DNA of 64,000 bases from Pseudomonas syringae (GTDB taxonomy: Bacteria > Pseudomonadota > Gammaproteobacteria > Pseudomonadales > Pseudomonadaceae). The stretch lies in NCBI RefSeq assembly GCF_023278085.1, contig NZ_CP066265.1, positions 3,006,501-3,070,500 on the forward strand, in the 5' to 3' direction. Below the pieces are notes generated by a model, which saw only the letters and a list, made by a program, of their open reading frames with translations, searched no databases and had not been told where the DNA came from. Every line of letters starts with the position of its first letter. Positions within the stretch are counted from its first letter, which is position 1. Of the stretch, positions 47,607 to 57,250 are shown in pieces. The position numbers and the translations under genes are program-made.

Positions 47607-48320
47607 CTACTCCAGTGGCACCAATCGCTCACGACTGTTGCTGAGGTGCGTCCACATGGCGGCGCGGGCGGCGTCCGGGTCCTTGCGGCGAATGGCGCTG
47701 AGCAGCGCCTCATGTTCCAGGTTGGCCAGATAGCCCTGATGCGCCAGGTTATTGCCAGCCCGCTCGCTGGCCGCAATGCGGCTGCGCGGGATGATCGCGC
47801 TGCCCAGGTGCTGCATGATCTCCATGAAATAAGGATTACCGGTCGCTTCAGCGATCAGCATATGAAAGCGCTTGTCGGCCTCGACGCAGCTGTCTTCATT
47901 GGCCAGCAGGTCCTGATAGTCGTCCAGCGCCTGACGCATGGCCGCCAGTTGCTCATCAGTGCGGCGTATGGCGGCCAACGCCACCGCCTGGGTTTCCAGG
48001 CCGATGCGCAACTCGATGATGTCGCGCACTCGCGAGACGGTTTCCACCTTGAGGCGCAACCCGGTCTGGTCACTGCGCTCCAGCACAAAAGTGCCGATGC
48101 CGTGATGAGTGACGACCAGCCCGGATGCCTGCAACTTGGAAATCGCTTCGCGCACCACTGTGCGACTGACGCCGTGCTCGCGGACGATCTGATTTTCGGA
48201 GGGCAGCTTCTGACCAGGAGCGATCTTGCCCAGCAAAATGCGCTGACTCAGCTCAGTGACCAGATCAGTGGCAAGGCTGTGCTGACGACGCTTGGGCGCC
48301 GGGCTGACGGATTCCTGCAT
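47607..48320 (-). CDS. FadR/GntR-family (FCD) regulator of the glucarate locus
   Basis: 237 residues. N-terminal winged helix (LVTELSQRILLGKIAPGQKL, VSRTVVREAISKLQASGLV) and a C-terminal FCD ligand domain (ELRIGLETQAVALAAI ... FHMLIAEATGNPYF). It sits between glycerate kinase and the divergent sugar-acid transporter, so it should control both. Two candidate operators lie in the 448-base gap. Confidence 0.87.
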   Translation of the reverse strand: MQESVSPAPKRRQHSLATDLVTELSQRILLGKIAPGQKLPSENQIVREHGVSRTVVREAISKLQASGLVVTHHGIGTFVLERSDQTGLRLKVETVSRVRDIIELRIGLETQAVALAAIRRTDEQLAAMRQALDDYQDLLANEDSCVEADKRFHMLIAEATGNPYFMEIMQHLGSAIIPRSRIAASERAGNNLAHQGYLANLEHEALLSAIRRKDPDAARAAMWTHLSNSRERLVPLE

Positions 48321-48432
48321 GGTATTCGGGTCCTGACTTGTCTGAATGGGCGGCCATGCGGCGCCTTTAATGACGTGCGCATAGCGATGAATGCGTGAAG
48401 GTCCGGCGTTTAAAAGGCCTGCGCGCTTGTCT

Positions 48433-48445
48433 AGCTTGTATTACA
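48433..48445. promoter_or_regulatory. Candidate FadR-type operator 1
   Basis: CTTGTATTACAAG, a perfect 6-1-6 palindrome and a typical FCD/GntR half-site (TTGTA-N-TACAA). It lies 113 bases upstream of the regulator start. Confidence 0.55.
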
Positions 48446-48693
48446 AGTAAACCTTACCTGTCAAAGTCTCCGAGATATGGACAGGATCGTCCTGACGCAA
48501 AAAAAACCGCCGAAAAGGGTCAATACAGACCCTACCATTCTCCAGCGATACCTCTAGAAGCCCAGCATTTAATGGGTTCCACCCTATCCTTGACGCTCAC
48601 CCTCCTCGCTGGACCAATACGCTACCCCTGCTCTGAACTGCGCCAACTATCTTCCCTTTCGATAACAACAGGGACTTGCGAAAGCGCTTTTTA

Positions 48694-48706
48694 CTTGTAT
48701 GATGAC
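48694..48706. promoter_or_regulatory. Candidate FadR-type operator 2
   Basis: CTTGTATGATGAC, sharing nine of 13 bases with operator 1, 64 bases before the transporter start. It could give dual control of both divergent units. Confidence 0.4.
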
Positions 48707-48769
48707 CGACAATGCGAAGGACACACTTTGCACATACCCGCATAAAAACAACGAGTGGGAGATTCAACT

Positions 48770-50116
48770 GTGAGCACATCCAATTCCAGGATGGCTGATG
48801 GCACCGATTCGGTCCTGAATACGGCCGTATCCAAAGTCAAACGTCACGTCCTGCCGCTTTTCGTCATCATGTTTATCGTCAATTACATCGACCGGGTGAA
48901 CATCGGCTTCGTACGCTCGCACATGGAGCACGACCTGGGCATTGGTGCCGCCGCCTATGGCCTGGGTGCCGGGCTGTTTTTCATCGGTTACGCCCTGTTC
49001 GAAGTGCCTTCCAACATCCTGCTGCAAAAAGTCGGCGCACGGATCTGGCTGACCCGGATCATGCTGACCTGGGGCATCGTGGCCGCCTGCATGGCATTCA
49101 TTCAGAACGAAACCCACTTCTACATCCTGCGTTTTCTGCTCGGTGTGGCTGAGGCAGGTTTCTTTCCGGGGGTGATCTACTACTTCACCCGCTGGTTGCC
49201 AGGCGTCGAGCGTGGCAAGGCCATCGCCATCTTTCTCAGCGGTTCGGCGATTGCCTCGCTGATCTCCGGCCCGCTGTCCGGCCTGCTGCTGCAAATCACC
49301 GGCTTTGGCCTGAAAGGCTGGCAGTGGATGTACTTCATCGAAGGCATGTTCTCGGTCGGCCTGTGCTTCTTCGTGTGGTTCTGGCTGGACTCCAAACCGC
49401 ACGATGCCAAATGGCTGACCCGCGAAGAACAGGACGCTCTGGTCAACGCCATTGATGCCGAACAGGCGGCTCGTGAAGCGGCGACCCCGGTCAAGGCCTC
49501 GATTGGCAAATTGCTGAAAGACAGTCAGATCATTCTGTTCTGCCTGATCTATTTCTTCATTCAGTTGACTATCTACGCTGCAACCTTCTGGCTGCCCAGC
49601 ATCATTCGTAAAATGGGCGACATGACCGACTTCGAAGTGGGCATGTTCAACTCCATACCGTGGCTGCTGTCGATCATCGGCATGTACGTCTTTGCCACGC
49701 TGTCGGCCAAATGGAAGCGCCAACAGGCGTGGGTAGCCATCGCCCTGCTGATCGCCGCGGCCGGGATGTTCATGTCGACCACCGGCAGCCCGATCTTTGC
49801 CTTCGTTGCCATCTGCTTTGCGGCACTGGGGTTCAAGTCAGCCTCCTCGCTGTTCTGGCCGATTCCGCAGGCGTACCTGGACGCGCGTATCGCCGCAGCG
49901 GTCATTGCGCTGATCAACTCGGTGGGCAACCTCGGCGGCTTCGTGGCGCCGACCACGTTCGGCCTGCTGGAAGAACATACCGGCTCGATCCAGGGCGGAC
50001 TTTATGGGCTGACCGCGACGTCGATCATTGCCGCGATCATCGTTTTTGCCGCCCGCAATACACCCAAGCCAGGCGCGACGCCGGTCGCCGCCATCCAGAC
50101 CCCGGCCACGCATTGA
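48770..50116 (+). CDS. MFS sugar-acid transporter (glucarate/galactarate, GudP-like)
   Basis: 448 residues from GTG 48770, chosen because GGGAG lies eight bases before; GTG 48755 overlaps that site. Twelve membrane segments of the anion:cation symporter family with [37 protein letters not shown], and [16 protein letters not shown]. The order transporter then glucarate dehydratase points to a glucarate or galactarate substrate. First gene of a transcript divergent from the regulator. Confidence 0.85.
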   Translation: MSTSNSRMADGTDSVLNTAVSKVKRHVLPLFVIMFIVNYIDRVNIGFVRSHMEHDLGIGAAAYGLGAGLFFIGYALFEVPSNILLQKVGARIWLTRIMLTWGIVAACMAFIQNETHFYILRFLLGVAEAGFFPGVIYYFTRWLPGVERGKAIAIFLSGSAIASLISGPLSGLLLQITGFGLKGWQWMYFIEGMFSVGLCFFVWFWLDSKPHDAKWLTREEQDALVNAIDAEQAAREAATPVKASIGKLLKDSQIILFCLIYFFIQLTIYAATFWLPSIIRKMGDMTDFEVGMFNSIPWLLSIIGMYVFATLSAKWKRQQAWVAIALLIAAAGMFMSTTGSPIFAFVAICFAALGFKSASSLFWPIPQAYLDARIAAAVIALINSVGNLGGFVAPTTFGLLEEHTGSIQGGLYGLTATSIIAAIIVFAARNTPKPGATPVAAIQTPATH

Positions 50117-50166
50117 TGCACGCGGACAGTGATGCCATTACAGGTCATATTTTTACAGGAGCAGTC

Positions 50167-51519
50167 ATGAACATTCAGCACTCCAACATCACCAGCAAGG
50201 CCCCGGTCATTACTGAAATGCAGGTTGTACCGGTGGCCGGCCATGACGACATGTTGCTCAACCTCAGCGGCGCGCATGGCCCTTATTTCACCCGCAATAT
50301 CGTCATTCTCAAGGACAACGCCGGGCATGTCGGCGTCGGCGAAGTGCCCGGCGGCGAGCTGATCCGCCAGACCCTGGAAGACGCGCGCTCGCTGGTGGTC
50401 GGCAGCAGCATCGGCACTTACCAGAAGATTCTCAACCAAGCGCGTAAAGCCTTTGCCGATCGGGACTCAGGCGGCCGAGGCCTGCAGACCTTCGATCTGC
50501 GTATCGCCATTCATGCGGTAACAGCACTGGAAGCCGCCCTCCTCGATCTGCTGGGCCAGCATCTGGACGTGCCGGTTGCAGCGTTGTTGGGCGAAGGTCA
50601 GCAGCGTGATCAGGTCGACATGCTCGGTTACCTGTTTTACGTAGGCGACCAGCGCAAGACAGACCTGGCCTACCGCAGCGAGCCAGACGCCGATAACGAC
50701 TGGTTTCGTGTCCGCCATGAAGAAGCATTGACTCCGGAAGCAGTGGTGCGCCTGGCCGAAGCCGCGCACCAGCGCTATGGCTTTCAGGACTTCAAGCTCA
50801 AGGGCGGTGTGTTGAGCGGCGACCAGGAAATAGAAGCGGTTACCGCCCTCGCCGAACGCTTCCCCGACGCACGCATCACGCTGGACCCCAATGGCGCATG
50901 GTCGCTCAAGGAAGCCATCCGCCTGTGCCGCGATCAGCATCATGTGCTGGCCTATGCCGAAGACCCGTGCGGTGCGGAAAACGGCTACTCCGGCCGCGAA
51001 GTCATGGCTGAATTCCGTCGCGCCACCGGCCTGAAGACCGCCACCAACATGATCGCCACCGACTGGCGCGAAATGGGCCATGCCATTCAACTGCAATCGG
51101 TGGACATTCCGCTGGCCGACCCGCACTTCTGGACCATGCAGGGCTCAGTCCGCGTGGCACAGATGTGCAACGAATGGGGCCTGACCTGGGGTTCGCATTC
51201 CAACAACCATTTCGATATCTCGTTGGCGATGTTCACTCACGTCGCCGCCGCAGCGCCGGGCAACATCACGGCGATCGATACGCACTGGATCTGGCAGGAC
51301 GGTCAGCGTCTGACCAAGGCGCCGCTGCAAATCATCGGCGGCAAGGTGGACGTACCGAAGAAACCGGGGCTCGGTGTAGAACTGGACACGGACCAGTTGG
51401 CCAAGGCTCACGAACTGTATAAAGGCATGGGCCTGGGCGCACGCAACGATGCCGTGGCCATGCAGTTTCTGATACCAGACTGGAAATTCAACAACAAACA
51501 GCCTTGCCTGGTGCGTTGA
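50167..51519 (+). CDS. gudD: Glucarate dehydratase
   Basis: 450 residues from ATG 50167 with AGGAG upstream. Enolase superfamily: N-terminal capping domain ([20 protein letters not shown]), barrel with [10 protein letters not shown] (Lys base region), the Mg ligands LDPNGAW, AEDPCG and (with Asn) TATNMIAT, and the His/Asp dyad region [15 protein letters not shown]. Converts D-glucarate to 5-keto-4-deoxy-D-glucarate. Follows the transporter by 50 bases and is closed by a terminator. In Pseudomonas the product usually goes through a dehydratase (KdgD), which is not in this window. Confidence 0.92.
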   Translation: MNIQHSNITSKAPVITEMQVVPVAGHDDMLLNLSGAHGPYFTRNIVILKDNAGHVGVGEVPGGELIRQTLEDARSLVVGSSIGTYQKILNQARKAFADRDSGGRGLQTFDLRIAIHAVTALEAALLDLLGQHLDVPVAALLGEGQQRDQVDMLGYLFYVGDQRKTDLAYRSEPDADNDWFRVRHEEALTPEAVVRLAEAAHQRYGFQDFKLKGGVLSGDQEIEAVTALAERFPDARITLDPNGAWSLKEAIRLCRDQHHVLAYAEDPCGAENGYSGREVMAEFRRATGLKTATNMIATDWREMGHAIQLQSVDIPLADPHFWTMQGSVRVAQMCNEWGLTWGSHSNNHFDISLAMFTHVAAAAPGNITAIDTHWIWQDGQRLTKAPLQIIGGKVDVPKKPGLGVELDTDQLAKAHELYKGMGLGARNDAVAMQFLIPDWKFNNKQPCLVR

Positions 51520-51567
51520 TCCGGACATTCGCAACTGACTCGCCGCCTGTTCATCACTGGCTGGCAC

Positions 51568-51601
51568 ACGGCGCGCAACCCCCTTGCGCGCCGTTTTTTT
51601 C
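51568..51601 (+). terminator. Rho-independent terminator after gudD
   Basis: Stem ACGGCGCGCAA / TTGCGCGCCGT, 11 perfect pairs with a five-C loop, followed by a run of T. It closes the glucarate transcript. Confidence 0.92.
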
Positions 51602-51667
51602 AAATCGGATTTGGCGGGCTGAATCGGCATGCTACTGTCTCGCAACATCCCGTAACGACTAGACCGC

Positions 51668-52321
51668 ATGCGCCATCTCGCCCGCACCCGCCCTCGCCTT
51701 ACTCTCGCCGCCATGATTGGCCTGACCGCAGGCATCGCCTGGTCCTGGCTGATCCCTCACGCAACGCTGACGCAAAGCCTGCTGACTGGCTGGGACACGG
51801 GCGTCTGGCTTTACCTGATCCTTATCTTCGTCCGCACCCTACGCAGCAACGCCGACGATGTTCGGCGCGTGGCGTTGATGGAAGACGAAAACGCGGGTGT
51901 CATTCTGGTCACCGTGTGCGTCGCAGCGCTTGCCAGCCTGGCCGCGATCATTTTTGAGATCGCCGGCAGCAAAGGTCTTTCCAGCGATGCCAAGATGCTC
52001 CATCACGCGTTCACCGGCCTGACCGTGATCGGTGCGTGGCTGATGATCGGGGTGATTTTCAGCCTGCACTACGCGCGCATGTTCTACACCTGGAAAGGCA
52101 AGGAACCAGCGCTGGCGTTTGTGGGTGGGGAAAAGAATCCCGACTACTGGGACTTTCTGTACTTCTCGTTCACCCTTAGCGTTGCGGTACAGACCTCTGA
52201 TGTCGGCGTGGCGACGCGTGAAATGCGCAAGGTAGTGCTGGGCCAGTCGCTGATCTGTTTTGTATTCAACACCGCTATTCTGGGTTTCTCGATCAACATT
52301 GCCGCCAGCCTGTTCAACTAG
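51668..52321 (+). CDS. DUF1345 membrane protein
   Basis: 217 residues with about five membrane segments, matching the uncharacterised DUF1345 family ([59 protein letters not shown]). Function unknown. It follows the glucarate terminator, so it has its own promoter, and is 37 bases before the dehydrogenase gene. Confidence 0.8.
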   Translation: MRHLARTRPRLTLAAMIGLTAGIAWSWLIPHATLTQSLLTGWDTGVWLYLILIFVRTLRSNADDVRRVALMEDENAGVILVTVCVAALASLAAIIFEIAGSKGLSSDAKMLHHAFTGLTVIGAWLMIGVIFSLHYARMFYTWKGKEPALAFVGGEKNPDYWDFLYFSFTLSVAVQTSDVGVATREMRKVVLGQSLICFVFNTAILGFSINIAASLFN

Positions 52322-52358
52322 CCTTCTTTCAAACACCCCATCAAGAGGCCTTTAAACC

Positions 52359-53315
52359 ATGATCCCATTGAACATCGCAGTGCTCGATGACTGGCAAAAC
52401 GTTGCCAGCGACGTGGTGGACTGGTCGGCGCTCAATCCGGTCGGCAACGTCAGCTTCCTGCACGACTTCCCGGCCGATACCGCGACCATGGTGCAGCGCC
52501 TGCAAGGCTTCGAGATCATTTGCGTGATGCGCGAGCGGACCCCGTTCGACGAGGCGTTACTCAGCCAATTGCCCAGGCTCAAACTGCTGGTCACTGGCGG
52601 AATGCGCAACGCGGCCATCGATACGGCTGCTGCCAGGCGCCAGGGCGTTGTCGTGTGTGGCACTGAAAGCTACAAGAATGCTGCCCCGGAACTGACCTGG
52701 GCACTGATCATGGGCATCACCCGCAATCTGGTGGCCGAGGCCAATTCATTGCGTGCGGGCCAGTGGCAAGTCGGGCTGGGCAGTGATTTGCACGGCAAGA
52801 CGCTGGGCATCCTGGGGCTGGGCAGCATCGGCAAATGGATCGCCCGCTACGGCCAGGCATTCGGCATGAATGTCATCGCCTGGAGTCAGAACCTGACCAA
52901 AGAGGCCGCCGCAGAATCAGGCGTTACCTACGTCAGCAAGCAGCAGTTGTTCGAGCAGGCTGATGTGCTGTCGGTGCACCTGGTACTCAGCGAGCGCAGC
53001 CGCGGCCTGGTCGATGCGCAGGCGCTGGGCTGGATGAAGCCGAGCGCCTACCTGATCAACTCGTCACGCGGCCCGATCATCGATCAGGCCGCACTGATCG
53101 AAACGCTGCAACAGCGCAGAATCGCCGGCGCGGCGCTCGACGTGTTCGACATCGAACCACTGCCTGCCGATCACCCGTTTCGCACGCTGGACAACGTCCT
53201 GGCAACGCCGCACATCGGCTATGTGACCGAGAACAACTACCGGACCTTTTACGGGCAGATGATCGAGGACATTCAGGCGTGGCATGCAGGAGCGCCGATT
53301 CGGGTGTTTGGCTGA
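52359..53315 (+). CDS. D-2-hydroxyacid dehydrogenase
   Basis: 318 residues with AAGAGG upstream. NAD-binding domain with GILGLGSIGKWIA, the catalytic Arg in INSSRGPIIDQAAL, the Glu in VFDIEPLP and His in ATPHIGYVTEN. The absence of a strict specificity motif leaves the substrate (glycerate, lactate, phosphoglycerate or keto-acid) open. Possibly co-transcribed with the DUF1345 gene. Next to the glucarate cluster, it could act on hydroxypyruvate or tartronate semialdehyde-derived acids, but this is inference. Confidence 0.85.
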   Translation: MIPLNIAVLDDWQNVASDVVDWSALNPVGNVSFLHDFPADTATMVQRLQGFEIICVMRERTPFDEALLSQLPRLKLLVTGGMRNAAIDTAAARRQGVVVCGTESYKNAAPELTWALIMGITRNLVAEANSLRAGQWQVGLGSDLHGKTLGILGLGSIGKWIARYGQAFGMNVIAWSQNLTKEAAAESGVTYVSKQQLFEQADVLSVHLVLSERSRGLVDAQALGWMKPSAYLINSSRGPIIDQAALIETLQQRRIAGAALDVFDIEPLPADHPFRTLDNVLATPHIGYVTENNYRTFYGQMIEDIQAWHAGAPIRVFG

Positions 53316-53354
53316 GACGTCGAGACGTTGCCCTGCCCGGGCCACGGCATTTCT

Positions 53355-54983
53355 TCACAACTGGAAATGCCTCAACCTTTCATTCAGTCCGTCAGCAAGC
53401 TCTGCAACCACCTGACTGGCACGGGTGGTCTTGTTCGCGCGAGTTATCGATTGGGCAGCCAGATCGCGAATGCGCACCAGATTGTGATCAACCTCACGGG
53501 CAACCTGGGTTTGCTCTTCACAGGCGCTGGCGATCACCATGTTGCGGTCATCAATGATCATCACCGAACTGGCGATAGATGCCAGCGCCGCGCTGGCCAG
53601 TTCGGCCTGAGCTTTGGTGCGATGCGCCTGTTCGCGGCTAAGCGACAAAGCCGTTACGGTATTCTGGGTGCCCTCCTGCACATGCTCGATCATGCTCTCG
53701 ATCTCTCGCGTTGAATCACTGGTGCGGTGGGCCAATGCACGAACCTCATCCGCGACAACGGCAAACCCCCTCCCGGCATCACCGGCACGGGCGGCCTCGA
53801 TGGCGGCATTCAAGGCCAGCAGATTGGTCTGCTCGGAAACCGACCGTATCACCTCCAGGACTTTCGAAATTTCCAGCGCCCTCTGGGCAAGCAGCTGTGC
53901 CTGGTCGGTCGCCCGCTGCACATCGTCCGTCAGTTGCGTGATCGATCCCATGGTCAGACCAAGTTCACATTGCCCCTCCCTCGCAGCTTGCGCAGACGCC
54001 CTCGATTCCTCCGAAGTGGAAACAGCATTGCGCGTCACTTCCTGTACCGCCTGACTCATCTCGTTAACCGCCGTAGCAGACAGCTCTATTTCGCCATTCT
54101 GAACCTGCAGGTCAGCGTTGCTATCACGCATCAACGCGTTCATTTCTTCGGTTGCCGTGAACAATTGACCTGCGGCCTGCCCGACATGGCTCAGCGTGTT
54201 CCGAAGGTTTTCACGCATTCGTACCATCGACCCGAGCAACAAGGCTGCTTCGTCACTGCCCTGGTTTTCGATGTGCCCGACGCGAAGGTCGCCTGCCGCG
54301 ATCATTTCGGACGCAGCCAATGCCTGCCTGATAGGCCCCGACAGGCTGACAGTCAGTCGCCAGGCCAGAACGAGGGTTATCAACAGCGCGAAAACCATAG
54401 TGAACAATGTCACCTGATTGGCGGTGGCATAGGTATGGCTGGAACTGGTGCTGGCGTCGACCTGCGCAGCATCGTTGAGCTGCTTCAAGTCATCCAGCTG
54501 GCCCATCAAAGACTTCGCGATAGCTGCCATCTCATTCCAGGCCAGCAGACGGCCAGCGTCTTCCTGGCCTGCGGTGATCATCGCGTGAACCTGTTCGGCA
54601 TGGCCGGCATAGTTTCGAAACGTCCTGTCGACACCCTCGATCAAATCACGCTCACCCGGCGAGTCGATGAATGGCTGGTACGCCTGTATGGCTTGTGTGA
54701 ATGCTGATTCGCGCTGCATTAACTCGTCGCGCGCTTGCGCCAGTTGATCGGCATTGCGGGCAGACAGCATTTTCATCACGTCGTAACGCGTATTTGAAAA
54801 CGCCAACGCAATGGCGTCGCCCAAGGCAATTCCAGGCAATGAATCGTTTTCGATCTCAAGACCTTTGGCGCGAATACTGGACAACTGCGCCAGGCTAAAA
54901 ATACCCAGGCCCAGTACCAGCAACACCATGACTGCGAAGCACGCCAAGGTTCGCGTGGCTATTTTGAAACGTCTCAAGTACAT
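53355..54983 (-). CDS. Methyl-accepting chemotaxis protein, third in the window
   Basis: 542 residues from ATG 54983 with AGAGGA six bases upstream. Membrane segments at about 14-36 and 192-212; the periplasmic part is about 150 residues, a four-helix-bundle type. Hairpin tip [23 protein letters not shown]. Domain layout matches the chemoreceptor at 44646. A sigma-28-type promoter lies upstream. Confidence 0.9.
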   Translation of the reverse strand: MYLRRFKIATRTLACFAVMVLLVLGLGIFSLAQLSSIRAKGLEIENDSLPGIALGDAIALAFSNTRYDVMKMLSARNADQLAQARDELMQRESAFTQAIQAYQPFIDSPGERDLIEGVDRTFRNYAGHAEQVHAMITAGQEDAGRLLAWNEMAAIAKSLMGQLDDLKQLNDAAQVDASTSSSHTYATANQVTLFTMVFALLITLVLAWRLTVSLSGPIRQALAASEMIAAGDLRVGHIENQGSDEAALLLGSMVRMRENLRNTLSHVGQAAGQLFTATEEMNALMRDSNADLQVQNGEIELSATAVNEMSQAVQEVTRNAVSTSEESRASAQAAREGQCELGLTMGSITQLTDDVQRATDQAQLLAQRALEISKVLEVIRSVSEQTNLLALNAAIEAARAGDAGRGFAVVADEVRALAHRTSDSTREIESMIEHVQEGTQNTVTALSLSREQAHRTKAQAELASAALASIASSVMIIDDRNMVIASACEEQTQVAREVDHNLVRIRDLAAQSITRANKTTRASQVVAELADGLNERLRHFQL

Positions 54984-55039
54984 ACAACTTCCTCTCGATA
55001 ACAGGTGCCCCAGGCACACACGGAACTGCAACCCGCAGT

Positions 55040-55066
55040 GTGATGGCAGGGAAAATAAAGTCTTGA
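55040..55066 (-). promoter_or_regulatory. Sigma-28-like promoter of third chemoreceptor
   Basis: On the minus strand TCAAGACT, 11 bases, GCCATCAC. The -35 core TCAAG and spacing are right; the -10 matches less well than for the two other chemoreceptors. Ends 56 bases before the start codon. Confidence 0.55.
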
Positions 55067-55223
55067 AGGGCTATGTTAGCGACGACGCGCACATACTCAA
55101 ACGCACTTCGCCGGTACTATTTATTAAAACGACCGATACTATTTTGCTCACCAAGACACTTCTATAAAAAACGCCGCCAGGCTATTGAGCCAGGCAAAAG
55201 GCGCCGGGGGAAAATTTTCGGCC

Positions 55224-55256
55224 ATTAATCCAGAACCCTCGCAATTAATCCAGAAC
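55224..55256. repeat. Direct repeat upstream of HopAH2-like genes
   Basis: ATTAATCCAGAAC occurs twice, 20 bases apart (55224 and 55244), in the AT-rich gap 55067-55583. Two helical turns apart, they could be protein-binding sites or the end of a decayed insertion sequence. Otherwise I see no gene or hrp-box (GGAACC-N15/16-CCAC) in this gap. Confidence 0.4.
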
Positions 55257-55583
55257 TTTTAGAGCGTTAAAATAAAAATTTCCACACAGTAAAAAGTCAG
55301 ACTTTTAGTCTAACCCAGTACTTCATTTATGCTTCCCCATTCACTCTGTAGATAAAACCTCGCCGCAACATTCACTGTCAAACGACGCCAAAAGAAAACC
55401 AGAACAGATCAATAACCTTTAAAATCAAAAGCTTAACTTATAATCTATTTTTCATATGATTACCTGCATTTAATACATTACTGCTCTCGGTATTTATCTC
55501 TATTCTTTTTAACCTCTTGAATTGGCCAATTGCCACCCCTAGTATCGCCGCCAAATTTACTTACCCCCCACCCGAGGCGTACA

Positions 55584-56801
55584 ATGAACATCAGTTCAAC
55601 CAAGTCATATGACCACTCTATGGCCACGACAGAAAAATCCGTTATGGCAGACAAGATGATATTGCCTGCGAGCACTGCCGTTAGTGGTCCCTCTCCCGAT
55701 TCGCAAGCAAAAATTGATACCTACACGGCGTCGAATAAATACGATGCTTCAGGGCGTCCTGCAGAAATTCCAGAGGCCTCACCGGTCTACACAAGAGCCA
55801 TGCTCAATCGCAACGCGCAGCCGCTGCAAAACACCACTGCCTCATCCAGTACAGCGTCAGCCAGTCAGCAAGTACTTGCCAGTACCGTCACCACAAACGC
55901 ACTCCAGGATAACGTTGCAACTGCCGAACAAAAGGTTTCAGGCCCGACTACAAATGCCAGCACTGCGGACAGTGGCTCACATGGCGGCGCCAATGTTGAT
56001 CCTGATGACATCGCCACGCCTGCAGCCGCGACGAAAATGATTCAGGATCTGAAAAGCATCGGGGGCGGCACATTGCGCATCCAGATGACGCATGATCAGA
56101 TCCGGGATGGCAAGCAGATGGATAAACTGACTGCCTTGGTTAATGAAGGGGATAAACAAGGCGTAAAAGTTCAGTTCACGTTCCGTGACAATGCGAACGG
56201 CGGAGGCGGAAGCGTGCTGACGGGAGACAAGTTGAAGGAGGCCTCGGCCGACATCAGTGACGTGGTGAAAAAATTCGGCAGTCGTCCCAGCTTCGTCCTG
56301 GACACGTTCAATGAAGGTGGTACAAAAGCCAGCCAGGACTGGGCCGACATGGAAAGTACATTAATCAAATCCGCTCGCAGTGCCGGCTATAAAGGAAGCA
56401 TCGTTGTTGAGGACAGTAATTGGGGAGGTGGCCTGACCGCGGGCCCTGAGAGTGGCCTGGTCAAATACGCCGATCAACTGAAGGCCGCCAATGGCAAAGG
56501 CAACCCTGGCCTGATTGGCAGTATTCATGAATACGCCAACGATGCCGATGCCTCTGCCCGCCTGGCAAGCGAGATAAAAGCGCTGCAAAATGCCGGCTAT
56601 AAACCTCAAATCGGCGAAGTGGGCAACGCCAACTGGCTCGGTGGGAACACGTTCCAGGAAAGGGCTAATGCCACGAAAGCCGTGCGGGATAACCTTGCCG
56701 CTCTCAAGGCGGCAGGGGCAGATATTTTGCCTTGGAAAGACCAGTTCCAGAATGGCCAAATTCGCCACCACGTTGGATTCTCCAAATCGGATCAATACTG
56801 A
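55584..56801 (+). CDS. HopAH2-like effector candidate with glycosidase-like domain (copy 1)
   Basis: 405 residues from ATG 55584 with GAGG upstream. Residues 1-135 are Ser/Thr/Ala-rich, low in order, without a Sec signal, as in type III effectors. Residues about 150-400 look like a (beta/alpha)8 glycoside hydrolase of clan A: LDTFNEGG (Glu244, candidate acid/base), IGSIHEY (His315/Tyr317), PQIGEVG (Glu345, candidate nucleophile) and ADILPWKD (Trp384). I recognise the tandem layout and length from HopAH2-1/HopAH2-2 of P. syringae, but this is memory, not a search. A/T-richer than neighbours. The paralogue at 57251 is roughly 70% identical across the C-terminal domain by eye. Confidence 0.6.
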   Translation: MNISSTKSYDHSMATTEKSVMADKMILPASTAVSGPSPDSQAKIDTYTASNKYDASGRPAEIPEASPVYTRAMLNRNAQPLQNTTASSSTASASQQVLASTVTTNALQDNVATAEQKVSGPTTNASTADSGSHGGANVDPDDIATPAAATKMIQDLKSIGGGTLRIQMTHDQIRDGKQMDKLTALVNEGDKQGVKVQFTFRDNANGGGGSVLTGDKLKEASADISDVVKKFGSRPSFVLDTFNEGGTKASQDWADMESTLIKSARSAGYKGSIVVEDSNWGGGLTAGPESGLVKYADQLKAANGKGNPGLIGSIHEYANDADASARLASEIKALQNAGYKPQIGEVGNANWLGGNTFQERANATKAVRDNLAALKAAGADILPWKDQFQNGQIRHHVGFSKSDQY

Positions 56802-57250
56802 TCATTCAACGCGCCGTGGGATTGTGGTCCGGCAAACCGTAGCGCGCAGTTGAACTCCCCCCCAAAAAAAAGGGGCGGGTTGTCTATTCAGAGACAGGCA
56901 GGCCGATGCGCTGTCGGTCTCTTGCTCCAGACCCGCACATAGCCCAGGACCTGCAAACGACCAGCGCAGTCACATAAAAAACAATCAGCCACTCCGAATT
57001 TTTGTTGTTCAAAAAACCCTGTTTATGCGACCCTGCGCCGCCGATTGATAATCTTCGAAACAGGGTAACGCCAAGAGGCCGTATCTTAATACATAGCAGA
57101 AAAGGCAACACGTTGATAAGCGCGTCATATTAAGTTCCCCACTGCTTTATATGAACACTGTCATTTAAAAAGTTATCGACTCCCTGGCAACCCACTCTCC
57201 TGCATCACCGATGCCCTGTCACTTCTCGTACAGCGCTAAAGGGCAATTTG
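56802..57250. other. Gap between the two HopAH2-like genes
   Basis: About 450 bases, AT-rich after 56960. It has a 9-bp inverted repeat ACCCTGTTT / AAACAGGGT (57016-57024 and 57058-57066) and AAGGG before the second gene. No hrp-box or ORF is convincing. Confidence 0.45.

Noticed and set aside
49660..50166. Upstream extension of the glucarate dehydratase frame into the transporter gene.
   Set aside because: The dehydratase begins at 50167 with a good AGGAG; the extension is out of frame with, and inside, the transporter gene.
55067..57250. Possible hrp-box upstream of the HopAH2-like genes.
   Set aside because: No GGAACC-N15/16-CCACNNA found by eye; GGCAACCCAC at about 57186 lacks the upstream half.
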